This document shows, one piece after another, positions 34,396-42,770 of a stretch of 64,000 nt of DNA. The translations under genes and the position numbers were made by a program. A model generated the notes under the pieces. The model was not told where the DNA came from and ran no database searches. It was given only the letters and a program-made list of their open reading frames with translations. Origin of the DNA: Cedecea neteri (GTDB lineage: Bacteria > Pseudomonadota > Gammaproteobacteria > Enterobacterales > Enterobacteriaceae). Location of the stretch: NCBI RefSeq assembly GCF_000758305.1, contig NZ_CP009458.1, positions 1,612,001 to 1,676,000 on the forward strand. The letters are read 5' to 3'. Position 1 is the stretch's first letter, and every line of letters begins with the position of its first letter.

Positions 34396-35949
34396 ATGTT
34401 GAGAAATTTGTCGATTCGCACGGGGCTGCTAACGCTGTTAGCGGTTATGACGTTCTTGCTGTTGGTTGTAAGCGGCATCGGCATTTATGCCCTGCAGCAA
34501 AGTTCTGCTTCTCTTGAGCGCATCAACCGCCTTCAGGGCGAGCAAATGGTGCGTATTAGCGATGGCTATATTCTGCTGCTTCGTGCCCGCAATGAGGCAA
34601 GCCAGGCGGTACGCCAGATGGAAATTGGCATGCTGGACGACGCGACAAAAGCCACGCAGAAGATCGTGGGGGAAGTTGGGCTGGCGCAGAAAAACCTGAA
34701 GTCCGTCATCGACAGCGGCGTGAACGACGACCAGGGCAACGCCTTGCTTACCGGCCTGGCGCAAAGCTTTGGTACTTATCAGACGCAAGGTATTACGCCG
34801 ATGCTGGCCGCGCTGCAAAAGCAAAGCCCGGACGACTATTACGATCTGCTGGAAAAAAGCCTGATCCCGCTGGGGCAGAAGTTTGATAATGACGTGCAGG
34901 CTTTCCAGCGCTGGGGTGAAACGCGCGGAAACAGCGAAGTGGCTGCCGTTCAGCTGCACAAAACTATTGTGCTGGGCTTTATTATTTTTGCCGCGCTGCT
35001 GACCGCCGCGATTATTGTGCTGGTCTGGTTGGCGCTGCGCCACCTGCTGTTGAAGCCGCTGGATGAGGCTATTCATCAATTGGAGTACGTGGCCGATGGC
35101 GACCTGACCCAGCCGCTCCCGCAAACGGGCAGAAACGAATTTGGCCGCCTTGCCAGCGCGATTGTGGCGATGAGAACCTCGCTGGTTGAGTCGGTCAGTC
35201 GCGTGCGGGATGCTTCTTCCCAGATTGATACCGGCAGCCGTGAGCTGGCGGCAGGTAACCTCAATCTTTCCCAGCGCACGGAGTCTACGGCAACTTCGCT
35301 GGAGGAAACGGCAGCCAGCATGGAGCAAATCACCGCGACGGTGAAGCAAAACGCCGATAACGCCGAGCAGGCGCACAAGCTGGCGAAAGTCGTCTCCGAT
35401 ACCGCCGACCGCGGCAGCGAAATGGTTTGCTACGTGATTGAGAAAATGCGCGATATTTCCGGCAGCGCAGGACGTATTGCCGACATCCTGAGCGTTATCG
35501 ATGGGATCGCTTTCCAGACCAATATTCTGGCGCTTAACGCTTCGGTGGAAGCCGCCCGCGCGGGTGAACAAGGCCGTGGTTTTGCCGTGGTAGCCGGTGA
35601 GGTTCGTACTCTGGCAAGCCGCAGTGCTGAAGCGGCAAAAGAGATCCGCACGTTGATTTCTGATTCGCAAACTCACGTGGGTGAGGGCAGCGAACTGGCG
35701 CAGCAAGCCGGGGAAACCATGGACGAAATCGCCGAAGAAATTATGCGCATGACCAAACTGGTTCGCGAAATCGCCAACGCGTCTAACGAGCAAAGCCACG
35801 GTATTGAGCAGGTGAATATTGCGGTAAGCCAGATGGATGAAGCGGCACAGCAGAACGCGGCTTTAGTTGAGCAGTCCACTGCGGCAACGCATTCTCTTGA
35901 AGAACAGTCGCAGCAGCTGGTCGCCGCGATGGCTTCCTTCCGCTATTAA
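34396..35949 (+). CDS. Methyl-accepting chemotaxis protein
   Basis: Chemoreceptor of 517 residues. It has an N-terminal membrane segment (about 10-32), a periplasmic helical ligand domain (33-190), a second membrane segment (about 191-213), a HAMP domain and the methylation/signalling region with SLEETAASMEQITATVKQNADNAEQA and the tip IDGIAFQTNILALNASVEAARAGEQGRGFAVVAGEVR. It ends at ASFRY with no NWETF-like peptide, so CheR/CheB must be recruited through other receptors. The ligand is unknown; the sensory domain does not show the Tsr/Tar amino-acid motif. It occupies the place of ytfQRT-yjfF in E. coli. Confidence 0.9.
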   Translation: MLRNLSIRTGLLTLLAVMTFLLLVVSGIGIYALQQSSASLERINRLQGEQMVRISDGYILLLRARNEASQAVRQMEIGMLDDATKATQKIVGEVGLAQKNLKSVIDSGVNDDQGNALLTGLAQSFGTYQTQGITPMLAALQKQSPDDYYDLLEKSLIPLGQKFDNDVQAFQRWGETRGNSEVAAVQLHKTIVLGFIIFAALLTAAIIVLVWLALRHLLLKPLDEAIHQLEYVADGDLTQPLPQTGRNEFGRLASAIVAMRTSLVESVSRVRDASSQIDTGSRELAAGNLNLSQRTESTATSLEETAASMEQITATVKQNADNAEQAHKLAKVVSDTADRGSEMVCYVIEKMRDISGSAGRIADILSVIDGIAFQTNILALNASVEAARAGEQGRGFAVVAGEVRTLASRSAEAAKEIRTLISDSQTHVGEGSELAQQAGETMDEIAEEIMRMTKLVREIANASNEQSHGIEQVNIAVSQMDEAAQQNAALVEQSTAATHSLEEQSQQLVAAMASFRY

Positions 35950-35956
35950 TCTCGTC

Positions 35957-35982
35957 ACGCCTCTCCCTGAAAGGAGAGGCGT
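35957..35982. terminator. Hairpin between chemoreceptor and fbp
   Basis: A perfect 10-bp stem ACGCCTCTCC / GGAGAGGCGT with a six-base loop lies between convergent genes. Its flanks are only moderately T-rich, so termination strength is uncertain. Confidence 0.65.
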
Positions 35983-35997
35983 ATTGTGCAGGGTAAA

Positions 35998-36996
35998 TCA
36001 GGCGTCCGGGTATTCGCGAATAAAGCGCTCTACGTCATCGACCATGTGTTTCGTGCCGACGAAGAACGGGCGGCGCTGGTGCAGCGTAGTTGGGATGATA
36101 TCCAGAATTCTCTCTTTCCCGTCGCTGGCTTTCCCGCCGGCCTGTTCCGCGAGGAACGCCATTGGGTTGCCCTCATACAGCAAACGCAGCTTGCCTTCCG
36201 GGTGGCTGGCGGTGCTTGGGTAGAGATAAATCCCGCCTTTCAGCAGGTTGCGGTGGAAGTCCGCTACGAGAGAGCCAATGTAGCGCGAGGTGTACGGGCG
36301 CTTGCTGGCGGCATCTTCTTCCTGGCAGAACTTGATGTACTTCTTCACGCCGGTCGGGAATTTAATGTAGTTGCCTTCGTTGATGGAGTAGGTATTGCCT
36401 CTCTCCGGGAAGCGCATACGTTCCTGACTCAGGCAGAACACGCCGAGAGAAGGATCGTAGGTGAAGGCATGTACGCCGCAGCCGGTGGTGTAAACCAGCA
36501 TCGTTGATGAGCCGTAAACCACGTAACCTGCGGCAACCTGCTGGTTACCCGGCTGGAGGAAGTCTTCCTCGGTGACCGGCGTGCCGACTGGCGTAATGCG
36601 GCGGTAAATAGAGAAAATGGTGCCAACGGAGACGTTGACATCGATGTTAGACGATCCGTCAAGCGGGTCCATCAGCACGACATATTTTGCCTGCTCGGCG
36701 CCTTCAAAGACCACGATTTCGTCTTCTTCTTCGGAGGCGATACCGGCCACAATACCGCGCGCTTTTAACGCTGCCTTCAATTTTTCATTCGCGAACAGGT
36801 CGAGTTTTTGCTGCTCTTCGCCCTGCACGTTTTCGGCACCGCTCGCCCCCAGGATATCGACCAGACCGGCCTTATTGATATCGCGGTGGATGATTTTAGC
36901 GCCCAGCTTTATTGCCGACAGTAAAGCCGTGAGCTCACCGGTAGCATGGGAAAACTCATGCTGCTTTTCGACAATAAATTCACCTAACGTTTTCAT
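35998..36996 (-). CDS. fbp: Fructose-1,6-bisphosphatase class I
   Basis: Gluconeogenic enzyme converting fructose-1,6-bisphosphate to fructose-6-phosphate, inhibited by AMP. It has 332 residues, equal to E. coli. Metal and substrate motifs are ASEEEDEIV, VVLMDPLDGSSNIDVNVSVGTIFSIYRR and GGIYLYPSTASHPEGKLRLLYEGNPMAFLAEQAGG. Divergent from mpl; the 175-base gap holds both promoters. Confidence 0.97.
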   Translation of the reverse strand: MKTLGEFIVEKQHEFSHATGELTALLSAIKLGAKIIHRDINKAGLVDILGASGAENVQGEEQQKLDLFANEKLKAALKARGIVAGIASEEEDEIVVFEGAEQAKYVVLMDPLDGSSNIDVNVSVGTIFSIYRRITPVGTPVTEEDFLQPGNQQVAAGYVVYGSSTMLVYTTGCGVHAFTYDPSLGVFCLSQERMRFPERGNTYSINEGNYIKFPTGVKKYIKFCQEEDAASKRPYTSRYIGSLVADFHRNLLKGGIYLYPSTASHPEGKLRLLYEGNPMAFLAEQAGGKASDGKERILDIIPTTLHQRRPFFVGTKHMVDDVERFIREYPDA

Positions 36997-37171
36997 AACA
37001 CTTTCCCTGCATCATTATGTTGGATAAAGCGATCGCAACAATCTTAACAAATTTTCAAATTGTCGCGCACAGGTGAATCGCGCCAGCAAGATAAGGAATA
37101 TCCTGAAATGCGTTTCGCCTCCGCAGCCATGCGGTTAGAATGTGCGCCAAACAAAGAAAGGATAGTTTCGT

Positions 37172-38557
37172 ATGCGCATTCATATTCTAGGGATCTGTGG
37201 CACCTTTATGGGCGGCCTGGCGATGCTGGCACGCTCTTTAGGGCATGAAGTGACGGGCTCAGACGCCAATGTTTATCCACCGATGAGTACGCTGCTCGAA
37301 GAGCAGGGGATCTCGTTAATCGAAGGTTATGACGCCAGCCAGCTCGACCCACACCCGGATCTGGTGATCATCGGCAACGCGATGACGCGCGGTAATCCGT
37401 GCGTGGAAGCCGTTCTGGAGCAGGGCATTCCGTATATGTCCGGCCCGCAGTGGCTGCATGACTTTGTGCTGCGCGACCGCTGGGTGATTGCGGTCGCGGG
37501 GACGCACGGAAAAACCACGACAGCCGGAATGGCCACCTGGATTCTGGAAGCCTGTGGCTACAAGCCAGGCTTTGTTATCGGTGGCGTACCGGGTAACTTT
37601 GAGGTCTCTGCGCGCCTGGGCGATAGCCCCTTCTTTGTCATTGAAGCCGATGAATATGACTGCGCGTTCTTCGACAAACGCTCCAAATTTGTCCATTACT
37701 GCCCACGGACGCTGATCCTCAACAACCTGGAGTTCGATCACGCGGATATCTTTGACGATCTGAAAGCGATCCAGAAGCAGTTCCATCATCTGGTTCGCAT
37801 CGTCCCAGGGCAGGGCAAAATTATCTGGCCGGAAAACGATGTCAATCTGAAGCAAACCCTGGCGATGGGCTGCTGGAGCGAGCAGGAGCTGGTGGGCGAT
37901 CAGGGCCACTGGCAGGCGAAGAAGCTGACGACCGATGCTTCGCAGTGGGAAGTTTATCTGGACGGCGAATGCGTGGGTACCGTGAACTGGCAACTGGTCG
38001 GCGAACACAACATGCATAACGGCCTGATGGCCATTGCCGCGGCCCGCCATGTTGGCGTTACTCCGGCGGACGCAGCTCAGGCGTTAGGTAGCTTTGTGAA
38101 CGCGCGCCGCCGTCTTGAGCTGCGCGGTGAAGCGCATGGCGTCACCGTTTATGATGACTTTGCTCATCACCCGACGGCGATTCTGGCCACGCTTGCTGCC
38201 CTGCGCGGCAAAGTGGGCGGCACCGCCCGCATTCTGGCCGTGCTGGAGCCTCGTTCTAACACCATGAAAATGGGCGTCTGCAAAGACGATCTGGCACCCT
38301 CTCTGGGGCGCGCGGACGAAGTGTTCCTGCTTCAGCCGCAGCACATTCCGTGGCAGGTTGCAGAAGTGGCGGAAGCCTGCGTGCAGCCAGCGCACTGGAG
38401 TGCAGACGTAGACACGCTCGCGGAGATGGTAGTGAAAACGGCGCAACCGGGCGACCATATTCTGGTCATGAGCAACGGTGGTTTCGGCGGCATTCATCAA
38501 AAATTGTTGGATGGTCTGGCGAAGAAAGCTGAACAGCAGAGTGAGCAAGCGTTTTAA
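37172..38557 (+). CDS. mpl: Mpl, UDP-MurNAc:L-Ala-gamma-D-Glu-meso-DAP ligase
   Basis: Murein-recycling ligase that joins recovered tripeptide to UDP-MurNAc. It has 461 residues (E. coli 457). Mur-ligase domains are in order: Rossmann start MRIHILGICGTFMGGLAMLA, ATP-binding AGTHGKTTTAGM, EADEYDCAFFDKRSKFVHYCPRTLILNNLEFDHADIF and the C-terminal domain with VYDDFAHHPTAI and LEPRSNTMKMG. AAAGAAAGGA precedes the ATG. It is the last gene of the first E. coli-like block. Confidence 0.96.
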   Translation: MRIHILGICGTFMGGLAMLARSLGHEVTGSDANVYPPMSTLLEEQGISLIEGYDASQLDPHPDLVIIGNAMTRGNPCVEAVLEQGIPYMSGPQWLHDFVLRDRWVIAVAGTHGKTTTAGMATWILEACGYKPGFVIGGVPGNFEVSARLGDSPFFVIEADEYDCAFFDKRSKFVHYCPRTLILNNLEFDHADIFDDLKAIQKQFHHLVRIVPGQGKIIWPENDVNLKQTLAMGCWSEQELVGDQGHWQAKKLTTDASQWEVYLDGECVGTVNWQLVGEHNMHNGLMAIAAARHVGVTPADAAQALGSFVNARRRLELRGEAHGVTVYDDFAHHPTAILATLAALRGKVGGTARILAVLEPRSNTMKMGVCKDDLAPSLGRADEVFLLQPQHIPWQVAEVAEACVQPAHWSADVDTLAEMVVKTAQPGDHILVMSNGGFGGIHQKLLDGLAKKAEQQSEQAF

Positions 38558-38574
38558 GCGCAGAGTCTGATGAG

Positions 38575-38606
38575 AAAAAGGGCGCCCCTGTTGGAGCGCC
38601 CTTTTT
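38575..38606. terminator. Bidirectional terminator between mpl and yhaH
   Basis: AAAAAGGGCGC / GCGCCCTTTTT form a perfect 11-bp stem around a ten-base loop, three bases before the yhaH stop. It also marks the junction between two blocks that are distant in E. coli. Confidence 0.88.
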
Positions 38607-38608
38607 GT

Positions 38609-38980
38609 TTAATAAAGCTCAGGGGCTTTAGGATCTGGCCCGAAGCGGTTGGTTGCAGGCGTGCCGTCCTGGCAGTTGAATGCCAGAATAATCAGCCAGC
38701 CAACAATCGGGATTAACAGCAGCAACAGCCACCAGGCTGAGCGGTCGGTGTCGTGCAGGCGACGAAACTGGACTGCCCAAAGCGGCAGGAAAACCAGAAC
38801 GGTATAAATCGTGGTGAGCGCCCCTTCATCTTTGGCGATGTGTAGTCCAAGCATTTTATCCAGCACGCTCAGCACGCCCGCCAGAATGAAGTTCACCAGA
38901 TGAAACATCCAGTACTCTTTGCGGCGAGCACGCCCGCCGAACCCAATGTAATTTCTTAATACTTTGAAATACCAATCCAT
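38609..38980 (-). CDS. yhaH: YhaH, DUF805 inner-membrane protein
   Basis: Small membrane protein of 123 residues (E. coli 121) with about four hydrophobic segments. The DUF805 signature is clear: NYIGFGGRARRKEYWMFHLVN, then LPLWAVQFRRLHDTDRSAWWLLLLLIPIVGWLIILAFNCQDGTPATNRFGPDPK. The function is unknown. In E. coli it lies beside yqjG, as here. Confidence 0.92.
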   Translation of the reverse strand: MDWYFKVLRNYIGFGGRARRKEYWMFHLVNFILAGVLSVLDKMLGLHIAKDEGALTTIYTVLVFLPLWAVQFRRLHDTDRSAWWLLLLLIPIVGWLIILAFNCQDGTPATNRFGPDPKAPELY

Positions 38981-39084
38981 TTAAGGCCTGCCTTGATTAT
39001 CCGACAATCACCTGAACGGTAAGCGATCGATTCAAGAATAGTCGTGAATGCATAGGCCGTAAATCGTTGTTGTGCTGAATATTC

Positions 39085-40077
39085 TTAACTCTTCCTAAAC
39101 CGCTCATCTCGCCCGTGCGGCTCGTCTAAATCTTGAGCAGGGCCGATGGAAATAATGCCGGTTGGGTTGATCGTTTTGTGGCTGCGATAATAGTGAGTAC
39201 GAATATGCGGGAAACTCACCGTTTCACGAATGCCGGGTATTTGATAAATATCGCGAAGGAAGCCGTAAAGATTAGGGTAGTCACTGATGCGGTATTTATC
39301 GCACTTAAAGTGGGTAACATAGACCGGGTCAAAGCGGACCAGGGTCGTCCACAGGCGAATGTCTGCCTCGGTTAGCTGTGGGCCGGTTAAGTAGCGATGC
39401 TGACCAAGAATCTGCTCCAGGCGTGCCAGGGAGATAAAGACTTTTTCAACGGCTTCATCGTAGGCTTCCTGAGATGTGGCAAAGCCCGCTTTGTACACGC
39501 CGTTGTTCACCGTGTCATAAATCCAGCCGTTCAGCTCATCAATCTCGCTTTTGAGCTCTTCAGGATAATAATTTCCTGCTCGCGCACCGAGGGCATCAAA
39601 GGCCGTATTAAACATACGAATGATTTCTGCGGACTCGTTGCTGACGATTGTCTGATTTTTCTTATCCCAAAGTACAGGTACCGTCACGCGGCCGGTGTAA
39701 TGGGGATCGGCCTGCAGATAAAGCTGATACAGGAAGTCATGGTGATAAAGCGTGTCGCCGGTAGCCTCCGGGAAATCCTCCGCGAACGTCCAGCCGTTTT
39801 GCAGCATCAGCGGGTTTACGACGGAAACGGAGATAAAGGGCTCGAGGCCTTTCAGCTTACGTACAATCAGCGTGCGGTGCGCCCAGGGACAGGCGAGAGA
39901 CACATACAGATGATAGCGGTCTTTCTCTGCGGCGAATCCTGCTTTGCCGGAGGGGCCCGCTGCGCCGTCGGCAGTCAGCCAGTTGCGGAAGGCGGATTCC
40001 GAACGTTTAAAGCGGCCGCCGGTCGATTTGGTGTCGTACCAGACGTCATGCCAGACACCGTCGATGAGTTGTCCCAT
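39085..40077 (-). CDS. yqjG: YqjG, glutathionyl-hydroquinone reductase
   Basis: Xi-class glutathione transferase that reduces glutathionyl-hydroquinones in the cytoplasm. It has 330 residues (E. coli 328). The catalytic Cys63 is in SLACPWAHRTLI. Other xi-class marks are VPVLWDKKNQTIVSNESAEIIRMFN, NGWIYDTVNNGVYKAGFATSQEAYDEAV and TEADIRLWTTLVRFDPVYVTHFKCDK. It follows yqjF with a terminator between, so it is probably transcribed on its own. Confidence 0.95.
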   Translation of the reverse strand: MGQLIDGVWHDVWYDTKSTGGRFKRSESAFRNWLTADGAAGPSGKAGFAAEKDRYHLYVSLACPWAHRTLIVRKLKGLEPFISVSVVNPLMLQNGWTFAEDFPEATGDTLYHHDFLYQLYLQADPHYTGRVTVPVLWDKKNQTIVSNESAEIIRMFNTAFDALGARAGNYYPEELKSEIDELNGWIYDTVNNGVYKAGFATSQEAYDEAVEKVFISLARLEQILGQHRYLTGPQLTEADIRLWTTLVRFDPVYVTHFKCDKYRISDYPNLYGFLRDIYQIPGIRETVSFPHIRTHYYRSHKTINPTGIISIGPAQDLDEPHGRDERFRKS

Positions 40078-40100
40078 TTTTTCTCCTCCTCAATAGCAAA

Positions 40101-40125
40101 AAAGCGAAGACGGTGTCTTCGCTTT
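40101..40125 (-). terminator. Terminator of yqjF
   Basis: A perfect 11-bp stem AAAGCGAAGAC / GTCTTCGCTTT closes a GGT loop. Read on the minus strand it runs into a six-residue T tract (plus-strand A residues 40,098-40,103). Confidence 0.82.
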
Positions 40126-40150
40126 CTCGGTGTTCATCAGTATAGAACGC

Positions 40151-40543
40151 TTACCATTTTTTATTCAGGACGCGGTCAAGGCTGATTGCGCCTGGGCCGA
40201 AGACTGCCAGCAGCAGGTAGCCACCCGCAATGGTGAGGTTCTTCATAAACATAATGGAGTTCACGCCTTCCGCGAAGTTGCTGTGGAACAGGAACGCGGT
40301 CAGTACGGTAAACAGCGCGGTGATCAGCGCGGTTGTACGGGTCAGGAAACCGAACAGGATGGCCAGGCCGCCGCCGAACTCAAGCAGAATGGTCAGCGGC
40401 AGCAGTGCACCCGGCACGCCCATGGCTTCCATGTACTGCTGTGTGCCTGCATAACCGGTGATTTTGCCCCAGCCTGCGGTAATAAACAGGATTGGCATCA
40501 GAATACGAGCAACCAGTACGCCAACATCTTCTAATTTTTTCAT
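40151..40543 (-). CDS. yqjF: YqjF, DoxX-family inner-membrane protein
   Basis: Four-helix membrane protein of 130 residues, same length as E. coli. The DoxX pattern is seen in VARILMPILFITAGWGKITGYAGTQQYMEAMGVPG and LEFGGGLAILFGFLTRTTALITALFTVLTAFLFHSNF. Members of the family are linked to quinone and redox stress responses; neighbouring yqjG handles quinone conjugates. The function of YqjF itself is not settled. Confidence 0.93.
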   Translation of the reverse strand: MKKLEDVGVLVARILMPILFITAGWGKITGYAGTQQYMEAMGVPGALLPLTILLEFGGGLAILFGFLTRTTALITALFTVLTAFLFHSNFAEGVNSIMFMKNLTIAGGYLLLAVFGPGAISLDRVLNKKW

Positions 40544-40768
40544 TTTACTCTCCAGCGGTTCTTCTTTTCCGGCTTACTCGGCCAGGGCTTAAAAGGTGCG
40601 CAAACTCCAGTAATTACCGATGTTTGCTGTCGATGGGGAGGATGATAGACGGGGTGGAAAAAGATTGTTAGCAAGGAAAACTGTCTAACTTCTTCAAATA
40701 TCCTGAGGAAACTAAGTCAGGAAAGTAAAAATACCCGGTATTGAAGCGTCGGGGCAGAAATAAAAAAA

Positions 40769-40785
40769 CACCGCCAGAGGCGGTG
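40769..40785 (-). terminator. Terminator of the yqjCDEK cluster
   Basis: CACCGCC / GGCGGTG with an AGA loop is flanked by A residues on the left and T residues on the right, nine bases past the yqjK stop. Confidence 0.85.
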
Positions 40786-40793
40786 TTTTAAGG

Positions 40794-41084
40794 TTAACGC
40801 GAGGGGAGGTTCAGCGTATTACGAATAAGCCGCCAGGTACTCCAGGCGCCAAATCCTCGTTTTGCCCAGCGCATAAATTTACCGGGATGCTTCACCGTCC
40901 AGATTGCCAACACGCTGCTGGCGATCATCGCGTAGCTACGCAGGCTGACTAAGGTATTCCAGCCGCGATCGTAGGGGCTGGTGACCTGCAGCCAGTCGCG
41001 TTTTGCGGCGCTGAGATCGAGTCGCTGTTGCTGAACCTGGCTGAGCAGATAGGCTTTACGTTTATCACGTTCTGCATCGCTCAT
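40794..41084 (-). CDS. yqjK: YqjK, small membrane-associated protein
   Basis: Ninety-six residues. A charged N-terminal helix (MSDAERDKRKAYLLSQVQQQRLDLSAAKRDWLQ) is followed by one hydrophobic segment (SYAMIASSVLAIWTV) and a basic tail. It overlaps yqjE by four bases (ATGA), indicating translational coupling in yqjC-D-E-K. No function is known. Confidence 0.9.
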   Translation of the reverse strand: MSDAERDKRKAYLLSQVQQQRLDLSAAKRDWLQVTSPYDRGWNTLVSLRSYAMIASSVLAIWTVKHPGKFMRWAKRGFGAWSTWRLIRNTLNLPSR

Positions 41085-41479
41085 CGCTTATCCTCTTCCA
41101 GCAAGGCCCTGTCGTTATCCAGCTCGCGCCGAGTGTGGCGCAGCAGGGTTGATTGACGGGACTTTCGCAGCGTCCAGATTCCGCCGATCAATGCCAGCGA
41201 CAGCAGGACGACCGTGGTAGCAATCATGGCGTTAAGACGATACTGCGGATCAACGGCCCAGATAACCAGCACCATCAGGCTCATTAAGCCAAAGGCGGCG
41301 AACAGCATGGTCAGGCCGAGCATCAGCAGCAGCTGGACGATATGTGCTTTTTCCTCTTCCAGCTCAACGACGGCAAGACGCACACGAGTTTCGACCATGC
41401 CGACCAAAATCGTCACCAGCCGCTGGCCAACGCCGAGCACGCTTTTGCCCGGCCCCTGGCTTTGGTGAGAATCCGCCAT
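41081..41479 (-). CDS. yqjE: YqjE, inner-membrane phage-holin-like (DUF1469) protein
   Basis: From the ATG at 41,479 the protein has 132 residues (E. coli 134). Two membrane segments (about 48-70 and 76-100) follow an amphipathic start with LVGMVETRVRLAVVELEEEKAHIVQLLLMLG, typical of DUF1469. It overlaps yqjK and lies one base from yqjD. In E. coli this cluster is RpoS-linked. A longer in-frame start overlapping yqjD is rejected. Confidence 0.9.
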   Translation of the reverse strand: MADSHQSQGPGKSVLGVGQRLVTILVGMVETRVRLAVVELEEEKAHIVQLLLMLGLTMLFAAFGLMSLMVLVIWAVDPQYRLNAMIATTVVLLSLALIGGIWTLRKSRQSTLLRHTRRELDNDRALLEEDKR

Positions 41480-41480
41480 A

Positions 41481-41786
41481 TTAGCGACGTGCCAGCAGCA
41501 CACCCAGCACGACGCCGACCGCCGCACCAATGCCTACACCGGTCCACGGGTTCTCGCGGACATAATCATCCGCTTTGGCAGCCGCTTCACGGGTTTGTTT
41601 GGCGATGGCTTCGCTGGTTTCACCCAGGCGATCGCGGCTCTCTTTTAGCGTTTTTTCCGCTTTGGCACGCAGCTTGTCCAGTTCAGTTTTTGACTTATCC
41701 GTGGACGCACTCAGGACTTCTTCAAGCGTATCTGCCAGGGATTTCAACTCAGCGCGTAAATGTTCTGACGTAGTATCTTTTGACAT
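41481..41786 (-). CDS. yqjD: YqjD, ribosome-associated inner-membrane protein
   Basis: DUF883 (ElaB/YgaM) family protein of 101 residues, the E. coli length. A long charged helix (SEHLRAELKSLADTLEEVLSASTDKSKTELDKLRAKAEKTLKESRDRL) is followed by YVRENPWTGVGIGAAVGVVLGVLLARR, a C-terminal membrane tail. E. coli YqjD binds stationary-phase ribosomes and tethers them to the membrane. Confidence 0.93.
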   Translation of the reverse strand: MSKDTTSEHLRAELKSLADTLEEVLSASTDKSKTELDKLRAKAEKTLKESRDRLGETSEAIAKQTREAAAKADDYVRENPWTGVGIGAAVGVVLGVLLARR

Positions 41787-41836
41787 AGTTCTCTCCGAGT
41801 GTTTGAGATGGATCCTTAAAGTCTGCGACTACACAA

Positions 41837-42205
41837 TCAGTAATCACGCTTCTCTAAAGCTTTGAGGCTATCTTCTGCTTCCGCAAGTTTCTTCTCGCGT
41901 TTGGTGATTTTTTCCGGGTCACCCTTCTGACGGGCTTCGATGAGATCGGCTTTACGCTCTTCGATTTCAGCTTTCTGCTTTGCGATTTTCTTTTGATGTT
42001 CAGCGCGCAGGCCTGCGTCGCTGCAGTTTTCACGCACTTCGCTCAGAGCCTTTTTCAGGCCATCAATACGGTGCTGGTTATTGTGTTTTTCCGCATAGCC
42101 AATCTCGCGTTGAATATCCTGCTCTTTTTCGCTGCACAAAGTATTTGCCTGTGCGGCGGAGGCGAGCGTGAGTAAAGCCAGTGCCAGTACGGTGCGGTAA
42201 TTCAT
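41837..42205 (-). CDS. yqjC: YqjC, secreted DUF1090 protein
   Basis: From the ATG at 42,205 it has 122 residues with a signal peptide (MNYRTVLALALLTLASAAQA). The mature part has two cysteines (LCSEKEQDIQREIGYAEKHNN and VRENCSDAG) and a highly charged coiled-coil (QKKIAKQKAEIEERKADLIEARQKGDPEKITKREKKLAEAEDSL). It is a small periplasmic protein of unknown function and first gene of yqjC-D-E-K. Confidence 0.9.
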   Translation of the reverse strand: MNYRTVLALALLTLASAAQANTLCSEKEQDIQREIGYAEKHNNQHRIDGLKKALSEVRENCSDAGLRAEHQKKIAKQKAEIEERKADLIEARQKGDPEKITKREKKLAEAEDSLKALEKRDY

Positions 42206-42383
42206 GGTTAAACCTTCCATTGTTTGTTAAGACGAATCATAAAAGTATCAGGCGATCATACTCCATGCGTCGTTCCATTGTGGTGAAAAACACTGATAAA
42301 TAGCGATGAAAACGGGTAAAGCATAGTCATGAATCGGCTAAAAACCCAGAAGATGGTAGCAAATTCAGACTGAAGGAAAGGGA

Positions 42384-42761
42384 TCAGCCGAGATGATTGT
42401 GGTCAGGGCGCAGAATAGAAAGCCAGGCCAGAGCGTCTTTGTCTCCATCCTGTTGAGCAATGACATAGCCCTGGGGCAGCGTGCGGTTGAGGACTTCTTT
42501 TGCCGCCTCACTCTGTGCACTGGAATCAAACGTGACCAATAGGGTGTTATTGAGCGGCGTAATACTTTTAAAACGAATGCCGTTGGCATCCAGGTGGTGC
42601 CAGACATAGAAGCCGTCGGGAATACTCCCGCCCTGCCGTGAGGCACGGATCTCAAGGGTGGAATCCTTATTCTGCATGCCGGACCACACCATCAGCGACG
42701 CAATGGCCAGGGCACCAACAAGCAGCGCCGCCCTCAGGCGGCGAGTGAAAGCTAATTTCAT
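42384..42761 (-). CDS. mzrA: MzrA, EnvZ-interacting modulator
   Basis: Single-pass inner-membrane protein of 125 residues (E. coli 127). A membrane helix (RAALLVGALAIASLMVWSG) precedes a periplasmic domain with SIPDGFYVWHHLDANGIRFKSITPLNNTLLVTFDSS. In E. coli it binds EnvZ and links the Cpx and EnvZ/OmpR systems. It starts nine bases after yqjA, with which it forms an operon. Confidence 0.92.
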   Translation of the reverse strand: MKLAFTRRLRAALLVGALAIASLMVWSGMQNKDSTLEIRASRQGGSIPDGFYVWHHLDANGIRFKSITPLNNTLLVTFDSSAQSEAAKEVLNRTLPQGYVIAQQDGDKDALAWLSILRPDHNHLG

Positions 42762-42770
42762 CGAATTCCT

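Noticed and set aside
34438..35799. A 453-codon open frame on the minus strand opposite the second chemoreceptor
   Set aside because: It mirrors a well-supported chemoreceptor and has no family features or ribosome site.
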